A stretch of 64,000 nucleotides of DNA from Aquicoccus porphyridii. Lineage in GTDB: Bacteria > Pseudomonadota > Alphaproteobacteria > Rhodobacterales > Rhodobacteraceae. The first letter of the stretch is position 1. Each line of letters opens with the position of its first letter. The notes below the pieces were generated by a model, which saw only the letters and a program-made list of their open reading frames with translations, was not told where the DNA came from and did no database searches. The stretch covers positions 19,560 through 83,559 of the forward strand of contig NZ_VINQ01000017.1 in the NCBI RefSeq assembly GCF_008369105.1. The letters run 5' to 3'. The position numbers were made by a program, and so were the translations under genes. Below are positions 41,571 through 52,747 of the stretch, one piece after another.

Positions 41571-42176
41571 TCAGGACGGGCGATGCAAGTCGGCCCTCGC
41601 CTGTGCGGCCTTGTCACGCATGATGCATCCTTCGGCATGGTCGTTGACAAGCCCCATGGCCTGCATGAACGCATAGACGGTGGTGGGGCCGACGAATTTC
41701 CAGCCGCGCTTGCGCAACTCCTTCGAGAGCGCCACCGAGGCGGGCGACGTGGAGCGGCTTTGCGGGGGGACATCCTCGTCTTGTGGTTCGAACCGCCAGA
41801 TGAACGCGGCCAGCGAGCCTTCGGTCTCGACCAGATCACAGGCGCAGCGGGCATTGTTGATCACGGCTTCGATCTTGCCGCGATGGCGCACGATTCCGGC
41901 ATCCGCCAGCAGCCGTGTCACATCCGTGTCGGTAAACCGTGCCACCTTGCGAAAATCGAACCCTGCGAAAGCGGCGCGGAAATTCTCGCGCTTGTTCAGG
42001 ATCGTGCGCCAGCTCAGCCCCGATTGAAAGCTTTCGAGGCACAGTTTCTCGAACAGGCGGATGTCATCGACAACCGGGAACCCCCATTCGCGATCATGGT
42101 AATCGAAGAATTCGGGCGCGGCGGCGCACCAACGGCAACGCGGGCGCCCGTCAGGGCCGGGGATTGTCGTGCTCAT
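41571..42176 (-). CDS. tag: DNA-3-methyladenine glycosylase I
   Basis: A 201-residue base-excision repair enzyme that removes 3-methyladenine. The N-terminus has RCRWCAAAPEFFDYHDREWGFP with the zinc-binding cysteine and the conserved aromatic/His segment. The catalytic-site stretch FEKLCLESFQSGLSWRTIL (about 43-61) and the later SKELRKRGWKFVGPTTVYAFMQA, with the second zinc cluster in HAEGC, are complete. Its start overlaps the yciI stop by 4 bases (ATGA), and it is the last gene of tetR-yciI-tag. Coupling a repair gene to a TetR regulator suggests inducible expression, an inference. Confidence 0.94.
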   Translation of the reverse strand: MSTTIPGPDGRPRCRWCAAAPEFFDYHDREWGFPVVDDIRLFEKLCLESFQSGLSWRTILNKRENFRAAFAGFDFRKVARFTDTDVTRLLADAGIVRHRGKIEAVINNARCACDLVETEGSLAAFIWRFEPQDEDVPPQSRSTSPASVALSKELRKRGWKFVGPTTVYAFMQAMGLVNDHAEGCIMRDKAAQARADLHRPS

Positions 42177-42466
42177 GCCGGGGCCTTGAGGAAATCCAAC
42201 GCGGGGATGGCGCGCTTGGCGTCGATTTCATGGGTTTCGGCGGTGACGATTCCGTGCACCACGAACGGGTCCGCGGCGAGACGGGCATCAAGGGCGGCGC
42301 GGCTTTCACCATGAGAGAGGATGGCACCGCCCGCTGCGGGTTCGAGCGAGCCGACACAGAGGAATTTCTCGTCTGCAAAGCCTTGCGCGATCCAGTCGTT
42401 ATGCGCCGCCATGAAGTCCGGAGCTGCGGCCCGGTTGTCGGAAAATTTCAGGAAAGTTATGAACAT
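42173..42466 (-). CDS. YciI family protein
   Basis: A 97-residue YciI-like (dimeric alpha/beta barrel) protein. Visible features are an N-terminal MFITFLKFSDN strand with an aromatic-charged pattern, HNDWIAQGF, the GGAILSHGES turn and DPFVVHGIV, which is the conserved DPF motif of the family. The function of the family is unclear; some members are hydrolases or act in stress responses. It overlaps the end of tetR by 10 bases and the start of tag by 4, so all three are translationally coupled. Confidence 0.88.
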   Translation of the reverse strand: MFITFLKFSDNRAAAPDFMAAHNDWIAQGFADEKFLCVGSLEPAAGGAILSHGESRAALDARLAADPFVVHGIVTAETHEIDAKRAIPALDFLKAPA

Positions 42467-43065
42467 ATACGCCCCTCGTGCCGTGTCTGATCGTCAATGA
42501 TGTCGTCCAGCCATTGCGTGATTGCGGCGACTTCACGTTCAATGAAGGTCTCATCGCGGAAGGCGCTGGACATGACCGCCACCCCTTGTGACCAGGTCAG
42601 AAGGTGCATGGCCCGTGCCTCGGCCTGTTGATCCATGCCAAGCGCGCGAAACTGCCCGGTGAGCCAGTCGCGGAACAGGCCCATGATTTGCGCGGCGCGA
42701 TGTTGCGCGCCGTGCTCCAGCTTGGCCAGCTCCGAACACAATGTTCCGACCGGGCAGCCAAAGGCCATGATCCTGGTGCGGTTGGTGATCAGCAGATGGA
42801 TGAACGACAGGATGCGGTCGCGGGGCTGCGCGCCCTCGGCTTGCCAAGTGTCGAGCATCATGCGCGTCCGGTCCATCCGGCGCGCGATCACGGCATCCAG
42901 TATTTCATCCTTGGCCTTGAAATGGTGATAGAAATTCCCGCGCGAGATGCCCACCGCCGCGGCGATGTCGGCAAAGGATGTGGCCTCGAACCCGCCTTCA
43001 TAGAAAAGCGTGTCGGCTTTCTCGATGATCTTTTCGCGGGTTGAAACCGTGGGCAAGGCGGACAT
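42457..43065 (-). CDS. TetR family transcriptional regulator
   Basis: A 202-residue repressor with an N-terminal TetR helix-turn-helix (about 10-56: IIEKADTLFYEGGFEATSF, then the recognition helix in VGISRGNFYHHFKAKDEIL) and a C-terminal ligand domain of the TetR_C_33/AcuR-like kind (FGCPVGTLCSELAKLEHG). A near-perfect palindrome, TAGGTCAATTGTCCTA, sits 24 bases upstream of the start and is the likely autoregulatory operator. The co-transcribed yciI and tag would then be controlled by it. The ligand is unknown. Confidence 0.9.
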   Translation of the reverse strand: MSALPTVSTREKIIEKADTLFYEGGFEATSFADIAAAVGISRGNFYHHFKAKDEILDAVIARRMDRTRMMLDTWQAEGAQPRDRILSFIHLLITNRTRIMAFGCPVGTLCSELAKLEHGAQHRAAQIMGLFRDWLTGQFRALGMDQQAEARAMHLLTWSQGVAVMSSAFRDETFIEREVAAITQWLDDIIDDQTRHEGRICS

Positions 43066-43088
43066 CCTGTCGTGATTTGCGATCAGGT

Positions 43089-43104
43089 TAGGTCAATTGT
43101 CCTA
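43089..43104 (-). promoter_or_regulatory. Palindromic TetR operator
   Basis: TAGGTCAATTGTCCTA is palindromic at all positions except the T opposite T pair flanking the CAATTG core. It lies 24-39 bases upstream of the tetR start, where binding would block transcription. Confidence 0.65.
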
Positions 43105-43235
43105 GAGCGTCAATGGGGTGAGTATCGGGTTAACAATGGATAGATTTTCATGGCGGCAGCATTGGAGAGTTTTCGCCCGCCCCGCCCGTCGTGGCAAAGG
43201 CATGCCTTTGGCGTGTCGGCGGTGGTGGGGATGTA

Positions 43236-44396
43236 TCACTGTGCGATGCCGCGACCGATTTGCGGTTGGGGCAGGAGGTTGGTCAGGCGGCGCCAGAGCC
43301 ATTCCCAAGGCCCGAACGGGAAGAAACGCAGCCAGAGCTGGGCAAAAACGATCAGCGCCACATAGAACACGCTGGCGATGGCCAGAACCCCCAGTGTGCC
43401 CAACTGCCCGATCAACCCCAGGCCCCAGCCGTAGAACAGGGCCTGTCCCGAGATCGCGGTCATCAGGTATCCGGTCAGCGTCATGCGACCCAGAGGTGCC
43501 AGCAATCGACGCAGCCAGCCCACCGAAGGCCCGGCCAGAGCCGCACCGATCAGCATGAGATAGCCCAGCGCCATGATCGGGCCCTCCAGTTTGAGCATGA
43601 CCCAGAACCCTTCGGGTTCCACGACATAGCGCAAGACGATATTCATCGTGGCCCCCACCAGCGCCAACATGAGCCCCAGCCGCAGCAGGTGATCGCGACG
43701 ACCGGCCAGGGCCATGATCACACCGCTTTTCCCGGCCGCAAGCCCCAGAAGGAACAGCCCCATGAGCGTCATGAACCGCAAGACAAGCGTGCTGTCCGCG
43801 GCTTCGGACGCGGCAAAGATCATGCGCCAGTTCTGTTTTACCGTGTCGGTGAGTTCTGGCGATGCGAAGGCATCGAGGCTTTCGGTATGACCGCGGGGGA
43901 CGGGGTTGGGCATCTCGTAGCCGCCCAATGCCAACGTCACCGGGGCGGCAATCACAAGTGCCAGTGCCAGCCCGGCAATCACCCGTGTCGGCAGGCGCGC
44001 GGCGAATGGCAGGATCAGGCCGAGCACTGCATAGCTCATCAGGATATCGGCCCAGAAAAGGAACAGCGCGTTGAACAGCCCGATCATGAACAGCACCATC
44101 AGCCGCTGGACGAAACGCACCGTCGCATCGCGCGACGACATCGCCTTGCCCAGGATCACGCTGAAGCTGAAACCGAACATGAAAGAGAATGCAGCCAGTG
44201 CCTTGTCATCGACGAAGATGCGGATGAGCACCCAGACAAAGCGATCCGCGGTTCCCAGCCACTCGGTGCGCATTTCCGGCGTAAGATAGGCCAGTCCCGA
44301 GAACGTAATCATGTTCATGATGATGACACCGGCAAGTGCCACGGCCCGCAGCGCGTCGAGCAGGTCATTGCGACTGTGCGCTTCCTTTGTGCTCAT
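43236..44396 (-). CDS. DUF418 family membrane protein
   Basis: A 386-residue inner-membrane protein of the YeiB/DUF418 family. The N-terminus RNDLLDALRAVALAGVIIMNM is the family opening. About ten hydrophobic helices follow, including FMFGFSFSVILGKAM and MTLTGYLMTAI. The C-terminal DUF418 signature reads FPFGPWEWLWRRLTNL. The start at 44396 is chosen because the family motif begins there; frame-open sequence reaching 44630 runs across a 32-bp palindrome and the likely promoter. The family's function is not known; resemblance to acyltransferase-like membrane proteins has been suggested. Confidence 0.87.
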   Translation of the reverse strand: MSTKEAHSRNDLLDALRAVALAGVIIMNMITFSGLAYLTPEMRTEWLGTADRFVWVLIRIFVDDKALAAFSFMFGFSFSVILGKAMSSRDATVRFVQRLMVLFMIGLFNALFLFWADILMSYAVLGLILPFAARLPTRVIAGLALALVIAAPVTLALGGYEMPNPVPRGHTESLDAFASPELTDTVKQNWRMIFAASEAADSTLVLRFMTLMGLFLLGLAAGKSGVIMALAGRRDHLLRLGLMLALVGATMNIVLRYVVEPEGFWVMLKLEGPIMALGYLMLIGAALAGPSVGWLRRLLAPLGRMTLTGYLMTAISGQALFYGWGLGLIGQLGTLGVLAIASVFYVALIVFAQLWLRFFPFGPWEWLWRRLTNLLPQPQIGRGIAQ

Positions 44397-44624
44397 GCGA
44401 CAATTCCCTCTTGCCGTCCCGTCCCTCCCACGGGTGCATCGGCAGGCTCCGGCGCGGACGCATGGCCAGAATACCGTTTTCTGTCGATATGTTTGGCTTG
44501 CATTCAGGGCGCCACGTAGATTTTGATAAAATCCTTCGGCGGTCACCGCATGTCCAGAGAACCACCATCGCGCTGGCAGAATCTTGCCAAACGCGATGCA
44601 GGTTGCCCGGGCCGTTTGCGGTCC

Positions 44625-44656
44625 GGGCATGCGCCCACCCGGGTGGGCGCATGCCC
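44625..44656. repeat. 32-bp perfect palindrome downstream of gyrB
   Basis: GGGCATGCGCCCACCC (44625-44640) is followed immediately by its reverse complement (44641-44656), with no spacer. It lies 33 bases past the gyrB stop. No T-run follows on the minus strand, so it is not a typical intrinsic terminator; cruciform or RNA hairpin (with a few bases unpaired) is possible. Confidence 0.8.
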
Positions 44657-44688
44657 CCCCGGTGGGTGAATTTTATTGAGCGTGCGCC

Positions 44689-47136
<2,448 letters not shown>

Positions 47137-47235
47137 TTATACGATTTCCGGCGGGGAATGTTAAGGGCAGAGGCATGTTTTCCGCCAGTCGAATGCCGGT
47201 TCGAATGCCTGTGCAAATGCCGGTCGAATCGCGGG

Positions 47236-47862
47236 TCAGGTGAAGGGAATGACCAGCCCGACAAGGATCAGGAGACTGCCCGACGCGATGTTGAGCCGCC
47301 GCAGGGCGCGCGGGCTTTGCAAGAGCCGTCGCGCGCGGTCGAGAAACAGCGCGAGACCGAGATTGCCCAGCATCGGCACGATGGCCGACACCGCGAGGAT
47401 GGCGGCGATATCCGGGCCGGTGACACGGCTCAGATCGAAAAAGCCGGGCAGCACGCCCATGTAGAACAGGATCGCCTTGGGGTTGCCGATCACTGCCGCG
47501 ACGCCGACCGCGAACCCGGCCCAGAGGCCCGGGCGCGTCAGGCGGCTGTCGCGTTCGGGGCGTTCGGCCGGGCGCCGGATCAGGATGAGGCCCATGACAA
47601 GGAACACCCCCGCCGCCACCCAGCGCAGCAGCGACAACAGATCGCCGTAAAGCGAGAGCACCCAGGCCAGGCCGAAGATCGCGCAGAGCGGCCAGATCAG
47701 ATCGCCCAGCGCGACACCGATGGCCAGCGGCCAGGCGCCGCGCATGCCCCCCGAAAGCGCGCGGGCGATGAGCGCGACCCAGACCGGGCCGGGGATGACC
47801 CAGAGCGCGGCCATGCCGCCCGCATAAAGTAAAAGTGCCTCGGGTGTGACAGTCATGTGCAT
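47236..47862 (-). CDS. LysE/RhtB family exporter coupled to recF
   Basis: A 208-residue inner-membrane exporter of the LysE superfamily (amino acids and analogues). It has about six hydrophobic helices, WVIPGPVWVALIARALSGGMRGAWP near the start (PGP motif) and GNPKAILFYMGVLPGFFDL in the middle (NPK motif). The first ATG (47862) overlaps the recF stop as TAATG, so it is translationally coupled; ATG 47856 is an alternative start. It sits between recF and gyrB, which are usually adjacent in this arrangement. The substrate is not predictable. Confidence 0.87.
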   Translation of the reverse strand: MHMTVTPEALLLYAGGMAALWVIPGPVWVALIARALSGGMRGAWPLAIGVALGDLIWPLCAIFGLAWVLSLYGDLLSLLRWVAAGVFLVMGLILIRRPAERPERDSRLTRPGLWAGFAVGVAAVIGNPKAILFYMGVLPGFFDLSRVTGPDIAAILAVSAIVPMLGNLGLALFLDRARRLLQSPRALRRLNIASGSLLILVGLVIPFT

Positions 47863-48971
47863 TATCCGGTCTGATGGTGGGTATGGCTGAGGCCGTTGTC
47901 CTCGGTCACTTCGATCCGCTGGGCGCGGCTGCCCAGTTCGGCGAAAAGCTCGGGGCCGGTGCCGGTCATCCAGGCCTGTGCGCCCAGCGCGCAAAGCTCG
48001 TCGTAGAGCGCGGCACGGCGGGTGGCGTCGAGATGGGCCGCGACCTCGTCGAGCAGAAGGATCGGCGGGGCGCCGAAATCGCGGGCCAGCGCGCGGGCAT
48101 TGGCGAGGATGAGCGAGATGAGCAGCGCCTTCTGCTCGCCGGTCGAACAGTCGCGGGCCGCGATGCCCTTGGCCGCGAAGGTGCCGATCATGTCGGTGCG
48201 GTGCGGGCCGACAAGGCTGCGCCCGGCAGAGAGGTCACGCATGCGGCTGTCGGCCAGCGCGTGGGCGAGGTCGGCCTCTTCGCCGGGCATTTCGCCCTCG
48301 GATTGCGAAAGCGCCAGGTCCGCGGTGGGAAAGGCGGTTTCCGCGGCCGATTGCGCCACGGCCAGGTGATCGAGCGCGGCCAGCCGGTTGGCATGGATCG
48401 CCGCGCCCGCCTGTGCCATCTGGCGTTCGAGCGCGAGATACCAGTGCGGATCGCGCACCATGTCCTTCAGGAGCTGGTTGCGCTGGCGCATGGCCTTTTC
48501 ATAGGCGAGGCTCAATTCGCCATGGTCGGGAAAGAACGACAGCGTGATGCGGTCGAGAAATCGCCGCCGCCCCTCGGCCCCCTCGATCCAGAGCCGGTCC
48601 ATCGCGGGGATCAGCCAGAGCACCCGGGCGATCCGGCCCAGTGCGGTCTGGGGGGCCGTCTTGCCGTCGATCCGGACCTGCCGGGGCTGTGCGTCCTCGG
48701 ACCAGATTTCGACTTCGTGGATGTGGCCAAGGCTGTTCAGGTGGCCGGTGAGTTTCCAGCCCAGCGTTTCGGGGCGGCGGGCCATGTCCTGTGCCGCCGC
48801 ACGCCGCAACCCGCGCCCGGGAGAGAAGAGAGAAATCGCCTCGATCAGGTTGGTCTTGCCCGCGCCGTTGGGGCCAAAGATCGCCACGGGGCGGGCATCG
48901 ACGTCGATCACCGCGCGCTTGTGCGAGCGGAAATGCGACAGGGCCAGATGGGTGAGCGCGAGGGTTGTCAT
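47862..48971 (-). CDS. recF: DNA replication and repair protein RecF
   Basis: A 369-residue SMC-like ATPase that loads RecA at gaps together with RecO and RecR. Walker A FGPNGAGKTNL is at about 30-40. Other family features are SPGRGLRR, the middle region PAMDRLWIEGAEGRRRFLDRI, the ABC-type signature CSTGEQKALLISLIL near 285-299 and the Walker B ILLLDEVAAHLD near 312-323. The start at MTTLAL (48971) fits the family N-terminus; an ATG at 48980 is possible. It follows dnaN after 53 bases. Confidence 0.94.
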   Translation of the reverse strand: MTTLALTHLALSHFRSHKRAVIDVDARPVAIFGPNGAGKTNLIEAISLFSPGRGLRRAAAQDMARRPETLGWKLTGHLNSLGHIHEVEIWSEDAQPRQVRIDGKTAPQTALGRIARVLWLIPAMDRLWIEGAEGRRRFLDRITLSFFPDHGELSLAYEKAMRQRNQLLKDMVRDPHWYLALERQMAQAGAAIHANRLAALDHLAVAQSAAETAFPTADLALSQSEGEMPGEEADLAHALADSRMRDLSAGRSLVGPHRTDMIGTFAAKGIAARDCSTGEQKALLISLILANARALARDFGAPPILLLDEVAAHLDATRRAALYDELCALGAQAWMTGTGPELFAELGSRAQRIEVTEDNGLSHTHHQTG

Positions 48972-49033
48972 ATGGTGCATCCGTTTTCTTTCAAAGAAAA
49001 CGGCCCGGAATTCCTGAGAAATTCCGGGGCCAC

Positions 49034-50152
49034 TCAGACCCGCATGGGCATGACGACGTAGACGGCGGAAGTGTCGTTGCCTTCGCGCATCAGGGTCGGG
49101 TCGCCGGAGGAATTGAACATGAAAACGGCGTTTTCGCGGTCCACCTGGCTGGCGATTTCCAGCAGGTACTTGGCGTTGAAACCGATCTCCAACCGCTCGT
49201 CGCCATAGGCCACGGCCAGTTCTTCCTCGGCGGCGCCGCTGTCGGGGGCGTTGACCGAGAGGGTGAGCTTGTCCTCTTCGAGGGTGAGTTTCACCGCGCG
49301 CGAGCGTTCGGACGAGACGGTGGCGACCCGGTCCACGGCATGGGCGAATTCGCTGGCGTCGACTTCGAGCCGCCGGGTGTTGCCCTGCGGGATGACGCGG
49401 GTGTAATCGGGGAAGGTGCCGTCAATCACCTTGGACGTGAGGGTAATGTCGGGCGTGGCGAAGCGCACCTTGGTCTCGCTGACCGACACGGCGATCTGCG
49501 TGTCGTCATCGTCGAGCAGTTTGCGCATCTCGCCCACGGTCTTGCGCGGGACGATCACGCCGGGCATGTCGCTTGCACCGTCGGGCAGGTCGGCGTCGAT
49601 CCGGGCGAGGCGGTGGCCGTCGGTGGCCACGCAGCGCAGCACGCGCCCGCCCTCGGATTCGGCGACATGCATGTAGACACCGTTGAGGTAATAGCGCGTT
49701 TCCTCGGTCGAAATGGCGAATTTCGACTTGTCGAAGAGCCGCCGCAGCACCGGGGCGGGGGCCGAGAAATTCGAGCTGTATTCCGACGACGCCATCACCG
49801 GAAAATCCTCTTTCGGGAGCGTGGCGAGGTTGAAATGCGACCGGCCCGCGGCGACCGAGAGACGGCCCGCGGCGCTGTCATCGGTGAGTGTGACCAACGC
49901 GCCATCGGGCAGTTTCCGCACGATCTCGTGCAGCGTCACCGCCGAGACCGTGGTGGCGCCGGCGCGTTCGACCTGCGCGGGGGCGCGGTCGACCACCTCG
50001 ATATCGAGATCGGTGGCGCGGAAATGCACATCCGAGCCCTCGGCCTCGATCAGGACATTGGCCAGGATCGGGATCGTGTTGCGGCGTTCGACGACCGATT
50101 GCGCCTGGGCCACCGCTTTCAAGAGCGCGCCGCGTTCGATGCTGAATTTCAT
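49034..50152 (-). CDS. dnaN: DNA polymerase III beta sliding clamp
   Basis: A 372-residue clamp that tethers polymerase III to DNA. The three repeated clamp domains are complete: MKFSIERGALLKAVAQAQSV at the start, NTIPILANVLIEAEG (about 25-39), SSEYSSNF and the domain 2-3 region with TDGHRLARIDADLP (about 175-188). The C-terminus ends in YVVMPMRV, the usual partner-peptide-binding tail. The start at 50152 is fixed by family alignment; frame-open sequence reaches back into dnaA. It lies 157 bases downstream of dnaA. Confidence 0.96.
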   Translation of the reverse strand: MKFSIERGALLKAVAQAQSVVERRNTIPILANVLIEAEGSDVHFRATDLDIEVVDRAPAQVERAGATTVSAVTLHEIVRKLPDGALVTLTDDSAAGRLSVAAGRSHFNLATLPKEDFPVMASSEYSSNFSAPAPVLRRLFDKSKFAISTEETRYYLNGVYMHVAESEGGRVLRCVATDGHRLARIDADLPDGASDMPGVIVPRKTVGEMRKLLDDDDTQIAVSVSETKVRFATPDITLTSKVIDGTFPDYTRVIPQGNTRRLEVDASEFAHAVDRVATVSSERSRAVKLTLEEDKLTLSVNAPDSGAAEEELAVAYGDERLEIGFNAKYLLEIASQVDRENAVFMFNSSGDPTLMREGNDTSAVYVVMPMRV

Positions 50153-50309
50153 ACCCTCACTCCGTATCCGTCTGGCCGGGAGCGAAACCCTAGCCGTTTC
50201 CCCTGTCTGTGCAAGGGGCTTGTGGGTGTTTTCGGGTTTAATGCGCGGCAGGTCAAGGGCTTGGCCGCGCGGTGGATGTGGGGCGGGGGTCGTGCCGCAA
50301 GGATGAGGG

Positions 50310-51704
50310 TCAGGCTTCGAGCGTGCGGCGCAGCAATTCGAGGTCTTCGGCGATCTGGCCGTCCTGGGCGCGCAATTCCTCGATCCGGCGCACGCCATGC
50401 ATGATCGTGGTGTGATCGCGCCCGCCGAAATGGCGCCCGATCTCGGGCAGCGAGCGGCTGGTCAGTTGCTTGCACAGATACATTGCCACCTGTCGCGGGC
50501 GGGCGAAATTGCGCAGCCGCTTGGGCCCGATCATGTCCGAAAGGCGGATGTTGTAATGTTCGCTCACCTTGCGCTGGATCTCTTCGACGGTGATCTTGCG
50601 TTCCGAGGCGCGCAGCACGTCGGCGAGGCAATCCTGGGTCAGTTCATGGGTGATCTCGCGCCCGACCAGCGAGGCGAAGGCGAAGAGCCGGGTCAGCGCC
50701 CCTTCGAGCACGCGCACGTTGGTGGAAATCCGGTGGGCGAGGAATTCAAGCACACCGTCGGCCAGCACGAGATCGGGATATTGCGCGCGCTGGATCTCGA
50801 CCTTGGATTGCAGGATGCCGAGGCGCAATTCGTAATCCGTGGGATGCAGGTCGACGACAAGGCCGCATTGCAGGCGGCTCTTGATCCGGTCTTCGAGATC
50901 CTTGATCTCGCCCGGGGCGCGGTCGGCGGAGATGATGATCTGCCGGTTCTGGTCGACCAGCGCGTTGAAAGTGTGGAAGAATTCTTCCTGCGTCGATTCT
51001 TTGCCGGCGATGAATTGCACGTCATCCACCATCAGCACATCGACCGAGCGGAACAATTCCTTGAAATCCATCATCTTGCGGTCGCGCAGCGCCTGCACGA
51101 AGCGATACATGAACTGCTCGGCCGAGAGATAGACGACGTTGAGATCGGGACGGCGCGATGACAATTCATGCGCGATGGCATGCATCAGGTGGGTCTTGCC
51201 CAGTCCGACCCCGCCATAAAGGAACAGCGGGTTGAAGGTGACGGCGCCGCCTTCGGCGACGCGCCGCGCGGCAGCATGGGCCAGCTCGTTCGGCTTGCCG
51301 ACGACGAAGCTGTCGAAGGTAAAGCGCGGGTCGAGCGGTGCGGCGGGCAGCAGATCATCACGCGGTGCGGTGCGGGCCGGGCTGTGAACGACCGGTCCGG
51401 CCTGTCCGTTCGTGGCCGGGGCGGCGCGCTCCGCGGCGGGTTTCGGCGACGGCTTGGCGGGGCCATCGGCCACTTCGAACCGCACACGTCGCACATCGGC
51501 GCCGGTGGCCGACATCTGGTAGCGGATCACGTCGCCGAAATTCTGGCTTACGTAATTGCCCAGAAAGCTGGTGGGAACGTGAAACGTGGCGACACCATCG
51601 GACAGGTTGTCGAATTGCAGCGGTTCGATCCAGTTCTTGAAATTGTTGCGTCCGACCGTCTGCAGGAGTGTTTGCTGAACCTGTCCCCATTGTTCCTGTG
51701 TCAT
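50310..51704 (-). CDS. dnaA: Chromosomal replication initiator protein DnaA
   Basis: A 464-residue initiator. Domain I (about 1-80, WGQVQQTLLQTVGRNNFKNW), a Pro/Ala-rich domain II linker (about 85-125), AAA+ domain III with Walker A GGVGLGKTH (about 165) and Walker B VLMVDDVQFIAGKE, and domain IV with the DnaA signature FGGRDHTTIMHGVRRI. The ATG at 51704 fits homologous N-termini; a GTG at 51719 preceded by AAGGGA is an alternative. The upstream 515 bases are gene-free. I saw no cluster of TTATCCACA boxes, so the origin is probably elsewhere. Confidence 0.97.
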   Translation of the reverse strand: MTQEQWGQVQQTLLQTVGRNNFKNWIEPLQFDNLSDGVATFHVPTSFLGNYVSQNFGDVIRYQMSATGADVRRVRFEVADGPAKPSPKPAAERAAPATNGQAGPVVHSPARTAPRDDLLPAAPLDPRFTFDSFVVGKPNELAHAAARRVAEGGAVTFNPLFLYGGVGLGKTHLMHAIAHELSSRRPDLNVVYLSAEQFMYRFVQALRDRKMMDFKELFRSVDVLMVDDVQFIAGKESTQEEFFHTFNALVDQNRQIIISADRAPGEIKDLEDRIKSRLQCGLVVDLHPTDYELRLGILQSKVEIQRAQYPDLVLADGVLEFLAHRISTNVRVLEGALTRLFAFASLVGREITHELTQDCLADVLRASERKITVEEIQRKVSEHYNIRLSDMIGPKRLRNFARPRQVAMYLCKQLTSRSLPEIGRHFGGRDHTTIMHGVRRIEELRAQDGQIAEDLELLRRTLEA

Positions 51705-52219
51705 CTGTCCCCGATCCACGTTTATTTCCCTTCAAGCAGCGCCAACCACATGATCCGCGGCCAGACGGATCACAGAACGAAACACGGGTTGCACAGCCAA
51801 CAGCCTCTCCGTGGCCTTGCCGATGCGGCAGGCCGAAAACACGGTCGTTGACCAACACCATTGCGCACCACAACACCCGAGGGGCTGGCCGGTTGCCCGC
51901 ACCGGCACGATCACGCCTTGGGCGTGACGCAGAACTGGACAAGATTCAGCAGCAGCAGCGTGCTAAAATACAGACGCAAACCGCCCCGTTTGCCGGGGCT
52001 GGAAAGGCCCTCTGTGGCTTGTCCCCCAAGTGCGATGTGACTCGCAAGGAAGAAATTAGCAACATGCGCTGCGAGGGGGCAACGAAACTTCACGCTTGAC
52101 TCTGTCTTTTCGTGAAAAGAATCTCTCAAGTCCTTTGAAGTCAATGAAATAAGGGGTGCAAGAAAAAAGGGCGCGCCGTGAGGCACGCCCTTGAATGGAT
52201 TGAAATCCGCTGCGGCCGC
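51705..52219. other. Long gene-free leader region upstream of dnaA
   Basis: The 515 bases between rpsT and dnaA hold no supported gene. The left two-thirds is G+C-rich and the right third, near 52090-52160, is A/T-rich. On the minus strand TTGACT (52144-52139) could be a -35, with a weak TTCTTT (52121-52116) as -10; an inverted repeat CTTTTC/GAAAAG (52106-52119) overlaps that -10. A start there would give dnaA an unusually long leader of about 400 bases. The rpsT terminator lies at 52163-52192. Confidence 0.45.
52163..52192 (-). terminator. Intrinsic terminator of rpsT
   Basis: On the minus strand AAGGGCGTGCC and GGCGCGCCCTT form a stem (one mismatch) followed by a run of six T. It lies 28 bases past the rpsT stop and separates rpsT from the dnaA region. 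Confidence 0.85.
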
Positions 52220-52483
52220 TTAGCCGAGGGTTTTGATCCGGGCCGAGAGGCGCGACATTTTACGCGCGGCCGTGTTCTTGTGATAGACGCCTTTGGTCAC
52301 GCCACGCATCAGTTCGGGCTGGGCCGCGCGAAGCGCGTTTTGCGCCGCGTCCTTGTCGCCCGAGGTGATCGCTTCCTCGACGCGGCGCAGGAAGGTGCGG
52401 ATGCGCGAGCGGCGGGCCTTGTTGACGGCAAAGCGGCGTTCGTTCTGACGGGCGCGTTTCTTGGACTGGGGCGTATTGGCCAT
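52220..52483 (-). CDS. rpsT: 30S ribosomal protein S20
   Basis: An 87-residue basic helical protein of the small ribosomal subunit that binds 16S rRNA. It opens with [15 protein letters not shown], the family's near-universal start, and contains the [16 protein letters not shown] segment near the C-terminus. The start at 52483 is set by this N-terminus; in-frame sequence to 52519 is the ribosome-binding region. It sits upstream of dnaA on the same strand, an arrangement frequent in alphaproteobacteria, with its own terminator. Confidence 0.97.
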   Translation of the reverse strand: MANTPQSKKRARQNERRFAVNKARRSRIRTFLRRVEEAITSGDKDAAQNALRAAQPELMRGVTKGVYHKNTAARKMSRLSARIKTLG

Positions 52484-52747
52484 GTATCGGGACCTTTCTT
52501 CGGTTCGGTTCAATTTCAATGCGTGAAACCGCCCGAACGGGCCCCGGCGTCGTCCGGGTGATTCTTGCCAAGGCGGGCATCACGCGCATGTCTGGCGCGC
52601 TTCATACGCAATTCCGCGGGAAATGCAATCGCCAAAACCGTTTGCGCCGGTTTTCGCGTCGCCCCGGGCGGTGCATGCTCTGGCCCTTGGGAATGATCTG
52701 GCCTAAAGAGGGGCATGATCCTGAGTTTCGGCAAGAAGGCTGGCGCT

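Noticed and set aside
51705-52219. Chromosomal origin next to dnaA.
   Set aside because: No TTATCCACA-type DnaA box or cluster is seen, and the origin in related alphaproteobacteria is usually not at dnaA.
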